Origin: CAYWBW01 sp964456745
Lineage (GTDB): Bacteria; Patescibacteriota; Gracilibacteria; GCA-2401425; JAJOLG01
Reading direction: 5' to 3'
Assembly (NCBI GenBank): GCA_964456745.1
Contig: CAYWBW010000035.1
Location: 1 to 14,824, forward strand
DNA length: 14,824 nt
The notes under the pieces were generated by a model, which saw only the letters and a list, made by a program, of their open reading frames with translations, was not told the DNA's origin and did no database searches. Positions 8,617-14,824 of this stretch are shown piece by piece. The first letter of the stretch is position 1. Each line of letters starts with the position of its first letter. The position numbers and the translations under genes are program-made.

Positions 8617-8717
8617 AAAGATCTGATAACATTGTAATTCCTACTGCTATTTTAGACGTTATTGCCCTTGCTATTGTGACTTACTTTAGGATAAAAAGAC
8701 GAAAAAAACAGATTTAA
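8601..8717 (+). CDS. Small membrane-type protein (38 aa)
   Basis: A 38-residue reading starts MQKVLERSDN, has a hydrophobic segment of about 18 residues (IVIPTAILDVIALAIVTY) and a very basic C-terminus (FRIKRRKKQI). This is the pattern of a single-pass membrane peptide. It contains no UGA and is open in any code. It overlaps the preceding ORF by 16 bases and ends 32 bp before the DNA polymerase X gene, so it probably shares that transcript. It may be the second half of a frameshifted two-helix protein. Function unknown. Confidence 0.45.
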   Translation: MQKVLERSDNIVIPTAILDVIALAIVTYFRIKRRKKQI

Positions 8718-8749
8718 TATAAAAACAATATTTATAAATAATAAATTTT

Positions 8750-9727
8750 ATGAACAATTTAGAAATTGCTAAAATTTTCAAAGAAATATCTATTATTTTA
8801 GATATTCAAGAAATTGCTTTTAAACCACAAGCTTACATAAAAGCTGCTTCGTACATTGAATCAATGCAAGAAGATATTGCTCATATTTATCATGAAAAAT
8901 GAGAAAAATGACTAGAAAACCTTCCTTGAATTTGAAAAAACATTGCACTAAAAATCATAGAACTAATTAAAACCGATCAATTAAAATTTATCAATAAACT
9001 TAGAATGCAAATTCCCATTGATGTAAAATGACTAATAAGCATAGAATGAATTTGACCAAAAACTATTAAGAAACTTTATAAATCATTTTGAATAAAAACT
9101 GTTAATGATCTCTATAAAATTGCAAAAATGTGAAAAATAAAAACACTTGGGTGATTTAAAGAAAAATCTGAAGAAAATATCATTAAAAATATTGAGTTTT
9201 TAAAATCTAAAAAAACTAAATATAGCTATAAAGAATGAATTAAAATTGCAAATGAGTTAATTAAATACATAAAAAAGTATAAATGACTTAATAAAATTGA
9301 AATTTGTTGATCGATAAGAAGAGGGAAGAAAAGCATTAAAGATATCGATATTCTAGCTTCATGATCAGATCAAGAGAAATTAATAAATCATTTTTGTTCT
9401 TATGAAAAAATTATATCAATCATTTGAAAATGACTAACAAAAACATCAGTAAAACTAAACAACTGAGTAAACATCGATCTGAGAATAATCCCTGAAAAAT
9501 CTTGGTGATCTGCGATGCAATATTTCACCTGAAGCAAGGAGCACAATATCAATTTAAGAAAAATAGCAATCAATAAATGATTTAAATTAAACGAATACTG
9601 ACTTTTTAAATGAAATAAACAAATATGATGAAAAACAGAAAATGAAATTTATAATCTTCTATGATTTGATATCATTCCTCCAAATGAAAGGATAAATAAA
9701 TGAGAATTTGAGAAATATATTAGCTAG
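8750..9727 (+). CDS. DNA polymerase X family (Pol beta-like), no PHP domain
   Basis: This is a family X polymerase for short-gap filling in base excision or end-joining repair. It has 325 residues in the order of Pol beta. The N-terminal 8-kDa-like domain has a helix-hairpin-helix (LPGIGKNIALKI, about 58-69), and a second one follows (IEGIGPKTIKKL, about 98-109). The palm has GSIRRGKKSIKDIDIL with metal-binding Asp198 and Asp200, and VNIDLRI with the third, Asp243. The nucleotide pocket is QYFTGSKEHN (Tyr258-Ser262), including the steric-gate YFTGS. The C-terminus is GFKLNEYGLF and a short tail. Bacterial PolX enzymes are usually about 570 residues because a PHP exonuclease domain follows; here the frame stops after the thumb. 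In KSWGS, TGG (Trp) and TGA (Gly) are adjacent codons, which excludes UGA as Trp. It is probably co-transcribed with the small ORFs upstream. Confidence 0.93.
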
Positions 9728-9922
9728 TGTATTTTCAGTTTTATATATTTAGGACTAAATATAAACTAAAAAATAATACATCTTGAAATCGGGTAATTCC
9801 TAAAATGCATCGCATGAACTAAATATTCTAATTTGATTTAACGAATTGATCTAGATGTATTAATAAAAATTTAATAGCTGTCTTTTAGACTGTGGATAAT
9901 TTTAAATTTTAAATTAACCCCC
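9728..9922. other. Gap between convergent polX and htpX
   Basis: This stretch separates two convergent genes. I found no ORF, no RNA gene and no hairpin followed by a T-run that would make a convincing terminator for either gene. Confidence 0.4.
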
Positions 9923-10858
9923 CTACATCCCCCTCAAAACCCTTATCCTATCACCTATTGGAGGATGAGTTGCAAAAAATCATCAAATAAGAGAAAAAAA
10001 TCATTTCTTTTTTTCTTGAGGATTTTCAATAAAAAGCTGAGCAACATCTTTTCTTACCACGGCTTCAATTCTTGAATCTTTGGATACTTTTTCTAATGCT
10101 GAAGCAAAAGCAATTGAATTTCTAGTCATTTGTACTGCTCATGCATCTGCCAAGTATTCTCTTTTTCTTGATAATGCAAATCGGAACAATATAGAAAGCA
10201 AATATCATACACTTGCCACAACTAAAGCAATCATCATAATCCTTCAGTCTCTTTTACTACTAGAACGATTTGAATAAAAAAAAGATCTCATAATAACACT
10301 GGCTAAAAATGAAAAAATTCAAACAAATATAATTGAAATAATTAAAAGTCGTACATCTTTATTTCTTATATGTGTGAGCTCGTGCGCTATTACTCATTTT
10401 AATTCTTCATCATTAAGCTTTTTTATAATTCAAGTAGAAAGAGTTACTGAATAAGTTTTTTCATTTATTCAACTTGCAAAAGCATTTAGAGAATCATCCT
10501 CAATAACATTCAATTTAGGCATCCTCATTCACACACTTATACAAAGATTCTCAACTAAATTATAAACTCTCATATTCTCCCTTCTTTCAAGACTATGAGC
10601 TCAAGTTGCTTTCGTTATCATTGAGCTATGAGAAAAGTATGCTATCAAAAACCAAATTCAAACTATAATAATTGCTATTGGAACAGTTTCATAAAAAGCA
10701 TTATTTATTAATCCAAAATCTTGAGTTTCAGAATTATAATACAAAAAGAAATAAAAAATCCACAAAAGTCATAAAATTAATCATGGAAAACCCAATAATA
10801 ATAAAGTGGATTTAAAATTATTGCGCCAAATTTGGGTTTGAAGACCTATGTATTGCAT
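9923..10858 (-). CDS. htpX: HtpX-like M48 zinc metalloprotease
   Basis: This is a membrane-embedded M48 peptidase that degrades misfolded membrane proteins. The product is 311 residues. Two hydrophobic helices lie near the N-terminus (about 18-40 and 58-75), and another pair at about 168-190 and 208-228. The zinc motif HELTH has His159, Glu160 and His163, and the third ligand is Glu234 in SRKREYLADAGAV. The C-terminal FATHPPIGDRIRVLRGM is typical of HtpX, where HPP(I/T)xxRIxxL closes the domain. The N-terminus MQYIGLQTQIWRNN resembles the short cytoplasmic leader common in family members. It follows lemA by 35 bp in the same direction, a common bacterial pairing, and is probably co-transcribed with it. 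There is no Shine-Dalgarno sequence before ATG 10858. Confidence 0.95.
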
Positions 10859-10893
10859 GGGGTTTAAAAATTTAAAAATTCCTTACCTAAAGT

Positions 10894-11460
10894 TTAGTCA
10901 AACTTAATATCAGGAGCCTTCTCCAACCCCTCCCTATCATCAACTTCAAAAAATATTTCATCTTTAAATCAAAACATTCAAGCAATTACCATTGCTGGGA
11001 AAGTCTTTGTTCAAACATTGTATTCTTTCGTTGCTCAATTAAAGAATCTTCTCACAGCTGCTAATTTATTTTCAATATCTGATACTTCAGTTTGAAATTG
11101 CATGAAATTTTGATTTGATTTAATATCTGGATAACTTTCTGCAACTGCAAAAAATCAAGTAAGAGCTGCTTGCATCCCCCTTTCTGCAACAATTTTTTCA
11201 TCTATTGATTTAGCTCACATAGCCCTTGTTCTAGCTTCAGTAACCTCTGTAAGTACTTTTTGCTCAAAGTTTTTAGCTCACTTTACTGTATTTAAAAGCT
11301 GAGGAATAAGATCGTGTCTTTGTTTTAATTGCACATCTATATCTGCAAAAGCATTTTCTCTATTTTCTCTTAAAGCAACTAGCTTATTGTAAATAGAAAT
11401 TATTATTAAAACAATAAATACAATTACTCAGGCTATAATATACATTATTTGATTAGTCAT
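10894..11460 (-). CDS. lemA: LemA family protein
   Basis: LemA proteins have one N-terminal membrane helix and a long helical coiled-coil domain. Their exact role is unknown, but they are often encoded beside M48 proteases or TPM-domain proteins. Here the membrane segment is residues about 6-24 (YIIAGVIVFIVLIIISIY). It is followed by the family signature YNKLVALRENRENAFADIDVQLKQRHDLIPQLLNTVKG; the DVQLKQRHDLIPQL core is near-invariant. Further blocks are AVAESYPDIKSNQNF and NKLAAVRRFFNGATKEYN, and the product ends near residue 188 as expected. The start is ATG 11460; an ATG two codons earlier (11466) is equally possible. It is the first gene of a unit with htpX, 35 bp downstream. Confidence 0.96.
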
Positions 11461-11548
11461 AAACATATTGGTTATTGATATACTAAGGAATAATTTATAT
11501 ATTATTTAGTAAAAGTAAAATAAAGAAATTATATAATCTTATTTACAC

Positions 11549-11576
11549 TTGAAATAATAATAAACATTTGTATTAT
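11549..11576 (+). promoter_or_regulatory. Possible promoter of tRNA-Leu / rplU
   Basis: TTGAAA (11549-11554), a 16-bp spacer and TATTAT (11571-11576) lie 50 bp upstream of the tRNA. The tRNA and bL21 genes are 18 bp apart and could share this transcript. Confidence 0.5.
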
Positions 11577-11625
11577 CCTTTAGCTTAAAAAAGCAGAAAT
11601 TTAAAAATTTACTTAAATAAAGTGC

Positions 11626-11712
11626 GCCTTGGTGGTGGAATTGGTAGACACGAAGGACTTAAAATCCTTTGCCGTTCACGGCGCGCCGGTTCAAGTCCGG
11701 CCCGAGGCACCA
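11626..11712 (+). tRNA. tRNA-Leu (anticodon UAA)
   Basis: This is a class II tRNA with a complete fold. The acceptor strands GCCTTGG (11626-11632) and CCGAGGC pair with one G-U, followed by discriminator A11709 and an encoded CCA (11710-11712). The anticodon stem AAGGA/TCCTT encloses the loop CTTAAAA, giving anticodon UAA, which reads the leucine codon UUA that is abundant in these genes. The long variable arm (TGCCG-TTCA-CGGCG) and the T arm GCCGG-TTCAAGT-CCGGC are perfect. Confidence 0.97.
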
Positions 11713-11730
11713 TTTAATAACTAAAAACCC

Positions 11731-12045
11731 ATGATAGCAATATTTGAAAACTGATGAAAACAATACAAAGTAAAAGTATGAGATAAAGTGATACTCGAAA
11801 AAATTGAAAAAGAAGACTGAGAAGAAATTGTAATTAAAAAAGTTTTACTTGTTTTTGATGAAAATGATTCAGAAAAAATCGAAATAGGAACTCCTTTCAC
11901 AAAGACTACAATAAAAGCAAAAATCATTGAAAGTTGAAAATGAGACAAGATCAGGGTCATTAAATTTAAATCAAAAAAGAGGTATTCTCGTAACAATGGT
12001 CACAGACAACCTTACACTCAAATAGAGATACTTTCTATTTGATAG
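11731..12045 (+). CDS. rplU: 50S ribosomal protein bL21
   Basis: bL21 is a small beta-barrel protein of the large subunit that binds 23S rRNA. The product has 104 residues, normal for the family. It begins MIAIFENGGKQYKVKVGDKV, matching the family start with IETGGKQY, and both glycines of the GG pair are UGA. Later blocks are KKVLLVFDEND, IGTPFTKTTIKAKIIESGKGDKI and the rRNA-binding KKRYSRNNGHRQPYTQIEI. The penultimate codon is TGA (Gly), followed by the true stop TAG. It lies 18 bp after tRNA-Leu. In most bacteria rpmA (bL27) follows rplU directly; here the next gene is a surface protein, so that operon is split. There is no Shine-Dalgarno sequence; the leader is A-rich. Confidence 0.96.
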
Positions 12046-12084
12046 AATGTTTAATTTTTTGTCATACAATGTAAGCTATTTTAA

Positions 12085-12112
12085 TTGACAATGAAAAAAA
12101 TTTAGTCACAAT
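12085..12112 (+). promoter_or_regulatory. Possible promoter of the beta-helix gene
   Basis: A consensus TTGACA (12085-12090) is followed after 16 bp by CACAAT (12107-12112), a 4/6 match to a -10 box, giving a leader of about 20 nt. A perfect TATAAT also sits at 12126-12131, only 6 nt before the ATG; if used it would make a leaderless message. Confidence 0.4.
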
Positions 12113-12137
12113 TTTAATTAATAATTATAATTAAGAT

Positions 12138-13964
12138 ATGAAAAAATATTACATACCTCTATTTTTGATAATAATTTTAATTATTAATATTTGAAAATTT
12201 GTTAATATTGGCGCTAATATAAACGATACTAATTCAGAAAATAATGAAAAGCAGAAGTATGAATTAAATGATGGAAAATATAATCTTGAAAAAAATAAAA
12301 GTTATCATATTTCCATACCAAAGCAATGCCTTATTGATAATCTAAGCTATATAATATGAGATTCTATTTATAGTTATTATTACAATCCAATGTTGATTAA
12401 ATTAAGGGATATCAATACTAATGATCTAGATACTAATAACAATGATCTTATTGGCGTAGCTTTATATTATAATATAGATAAAATTATTGATTGTTCATGA
12501 TATAAGCTTAGTTTTAATTATAATATTACCAATAATTGAAATTATATACTTTATAATAAAAGATATAAAGGCGGTTATTTTGCATGATATCATGTCCTTC
12601 CCACAGATAGTATAAATGAAGGTCTCGATACTAATATAAAATCAATTACATTTCATTTAAATAAAAAAGATTATCATTACTATCCAAATGATAATAGATG
12701 GATAGAAATATCAACAATATGAAATAAAAAAAATGAAACAATAATACAATCACCTCCAATATTTAATACAATTTTTATCCGCGTCACTGTTGCATTAAAA
12801 AGTACCAATCAAACAGTTGAGTTAGATCTTTCTAACTATTTTGATACAAAAGAAATAACATCGAAGCCATACAACAATAACACTACTTCATCTGCAGATA
12901 TAGTAAATGCAGCTGATTTTCCAGGTAATGATGCTGGAGAAAAAATAAACAATGCAATTGCTAGCTTTGAACCAAGACTTCATGGAACCATAATTATTCC
13001 ACCAAGTATCTGGAATGCAAATCTTAGTTACAATACTAAGATTAAGGTAAATAAATCAGTACATTTAATTTTTCCTAATGGAAAACTTATGAATTATTCT
13101 TGAGTAGGTAGCGCAATGAAAATAAATGCATCTTATGCGAAAGTTACTTCATTTTCTGTTGATTTATCAAACAATAATAATAAAAATGTTAATGGTGTTA
13201 ATCTAAAATCAGCTTCAAATGTTGTTATTAATGGTTTAACAATAAACAAAGTAGACTGACATGGAATTATTATTGATTGAGGTATTACGCGAGCTTATCA
13301 TAACAATTTTTTTGGTATAACAAAAGTTGTCAAAGCAAATAACAGCACTGGGCATAATATATATCTAACAGGCAACATGACCTGAACCTGAAGCCCAAAC
13401 TCAAACCATTTTTACAGTGTTGTCATTAGCGATCCTCAAGACGATTATGCATGAATTTTCATTGAGAAATGATATTCAAACTCTTTTAGCAATGTCTATG
13501 TCCAATGAGGCTGAGATAACGCATGGGCAATTAATAATGCATTCTGATCAAATCAGTTTAATAATATCACTATAGATGAGACTGTATCCAACGGAATAAA
13601 AATATCACGCGGAGAACTTATAATATTTTGATTAAAAAATAATGCAAACAATCCAATTGAAAGAATATCAGGTAAGATATCTACTATAGAATCTAATGGT
13701 AAAATTTCAATGTACAGTAAGATCTCTTCAAAAAGCAGTATCACTACTGAAAAAAATATTTTGGCAAAACAATGATATATACAAGCAAAGAAAATTTGTG
13801 ATGAGTCTGGTAATAATTGTAAAGATCTTTCAAAATGATGGAAGTTTATAAATTTACAATCAGAACCTCCGCAAACAGATCAATCATGAAACAGAGGTAT
13901 TGTGTGCATTACAAACGATTGAAACATGTGGATTGATGATGATGATAATTATGATTGTAATTAA
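12138..13964 (+). CDS. Exported beta-helix surface protein (608 aa)
   Basis: A large secreted or membrane-anchored protein of 608 residues. Residues 1-25 (MKKYYIPLFLIIILIINIGK) form a basic start plus one hydrophobic helix, a signal peptide or anchor without a clear cleavage site. Residues about 30-245 are Asn/Tyr-rich and beta-like. From about 257 the sequence NAADFPGNDAGEKINNAIASF followed by GTIIIPP resembles the start of pectate-lyase-type beta-helices, with an AIxxAI helix and a (V/I)xxPPG strand. Repeated short strands with Asn ladders (VVINGLTINKV, NSFSNVYVQ, NQFNNITID) run to about 500. The C-terminal part has ILAKQGYIQAKKICDESG, with Cys554 and Cys561, and then Cys590 and Cys607 near the end, so two disulfides are possible. 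It ends in an acidic DDDD tract. The family includes adhesins, polysaccharide lyases and phage tailspikes, and I cannot choose among these. No catalytic motif was identified. Confidence 0.8.
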
Positions 13965-14006
13965 ATTTTTCAGTGAAGAAATATTCTCTATTTGATAATG
14001 ATAATC

Positions 14007-14768
14007 CTACTTTTCTTCTGAGAATATCTGTCGAGCTCTTTGTCTATTAAAAATAATATTGTCTCCAATATAAGATATTGTAGTAGTTTTACATGGTACA
14101 AGAGCATATTTTCCAAAATTAATTATATAATTAAGCCTCTCCCAAATACTTTCATTCCACCGACTTTCTTCAAATATTTTCTTTATACCATCTTTTATAA
14201 GATTTTTTAATATTAATGAAGTTAAAAGTTGTGAATGTTGTAAATCAGAATACAGTGCATAACTCTCTCTTGAAGGAAAAATTTCTCTACATATCTTATT
14301 TCTTATTTCAAGATTAGTAGCAAATTGAATTAAAGTTGAGTCTCTATTGGTAATTTTATTTCAAGCAAAAAGAATCTTTTCAATAAATCATATCTCCATA
14401 TCAACTGCCTTTTTCATCATATTATCAAATCCACCAAAAGCTTTTATATAATCTCAATTATGAGACCATGTATTAATTAAATAATCATCAGAAAAATTCA
14501 AAAACTTTATCTGTTTTAAAAGTACTAAAACTTGTTTACGCTTATCTTGAAACAATGCATCCAATGAATCATAATTATCATTCTCGTAAAGGATCCATGT
14601 TTCATATCTTTTCAAAAAACTTTTCATTTCATTTTCTTGTTGATAAAATGCTCTAATAAAAGCACTATCAGATTCTGTAAATTCGCTTACTGGCTTAATA
14701 TTATTAGAACGAGTTATTAGTGCCCTCTCTGTTCTGGCAATCAATTTTCATAATTTTTTTTGACCCAT
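14007..14768 (-). CDS. Hypothetical helical protein (253 aa, start uncertain)
   Basis: I do not recognise this protein. From ATG 14768 to TAG at 14007 it has 253 residues, mainly helical and highly charged, without membrane segments or signal peptide. Notable stretches are RTERALITRSNN, FIRAFYQQENEMKSFLKRYETW and, near the middle, IRNKICREIFPSRESYALYSDLQHSQLL. The C-terminal part is RQRARQIFSEEK. Only four codons are UGA while five or six glycines use GGN, a lower UGA share than most other genes here, which may mean more recent acquisition. The frame stays open without a start codon to the right edge (14824), so the real start may lie outside the window. It is convergent with the beta-helix gene, with 42 bp between the stops. 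Confidence 0.7.
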
Positions 14769-14824
14769 ATTTCTTAAAATAAACTTTGAAGTGCAACACT
14801 TATCGATAAAATTATTAACTAATT

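Noticed and set aside
11721..11996. Minus-strand ORF of 91 residues
   Set aside because: It is antisense to rplU, whose bL21 sequence is unmistakable.
13965..14040. Terminator between the convergent genes
   Set aside because: The sequences ATATTCTC and GAGAATAT can pair, but the loop is over 30 nt and there is no T-run, so I do not call it.
1107..14768. UGA as tryptophan (Mycoplasma-type code 4)
   Set aside because: TGA falls on conserved glycines (GYGRIGR, SPGGS, GTSGG, HGTST, GGKQY), never on conserved tryptophans, while TGG is present at family tryptophans such as WYDNEW.
1107..14768. Widespread pseudogenes or sequencing errors as the cause of the many stops
   Set aside because: All internal stops are TGA, almost none TAA or TAG, and reading them as Gly restores full-length proteins with intact active sites.

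Overview
The window comes from an AT-rich bacterial genome in which UGA is read as glycine (translation table 25). The sequence shows this directly: every long gene stays open only if TGA is sense, and the TGA codons fall on invariant glycines of known families. Examples are the GYGRIGR nucleotide-binding loop of GAPDH, the GGG and GTSGG motifs of a patatin, the paired glycines of ClpP and the NSFGFGG block of a ketoacyl synthase. Tryptophan is still encoded by TGG. This code is known from the candidate phyla Absconditabacteria (SR1) and Gracilibacteria (BD1-5/GN02), so the source is most likely one of these. I cannot separate the two from this sequence alone. Standard-code ORF calling breaks nearly every gene here into fragments.

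Layout. 1-632 is the 5' part of a 16S rRNA gene on the minus strand, running off the left edge, with a hairpin-rich leader and a good promoter upstream. 1107-1670 (-) is an unknown protein behind a strong promoter. 1966-4189 (-) is a tight two-gene unit: a patatin-like lipase followed by MurL, the epimerase of the alternative D-glutamate route in peptidoglycan synthesis. MurL carries two heptanucleotide tandem repeats inside its coding sequence. 4315-5160 (+) is an unknown protein. 5189-8348 (-) holds GAPDH, ClpP and a KAS II-type 3-oxoacyl-ACP synthase, each after its own gap.

A compact divergent promoter region (8349-8457) separates the synthase from a plus-strand group of two very small membrane-type ORFs and a DNA polymerase X that lacks the usual bacterial PHP domain. 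9923-11460 (-) is a lemA-htpX pair. 11626-12045 (+) is tRNA-Leu(UAA) followed by ribosomal protein bL21. 12138-13964 (+) is a large exported, probably surface-anchored beta-helix protein with a cysteine-containing tail. 14007-14768 (-) is another unknown protein whose frame is open to the right edge.

Most genes are housekeeping functions of a small, host-dependent cell: translation, glycolysis, protein quality control, wall precursor synthesis and DNA repair. The patatin, the surface beta-helix protein and the unknown ORFs are the accessory part and the likeliest place for host-interaction functions. Almost no start codon has a Shine-Dalgarno sequence. I see no CRISPR array, insertion sequence or transposase.
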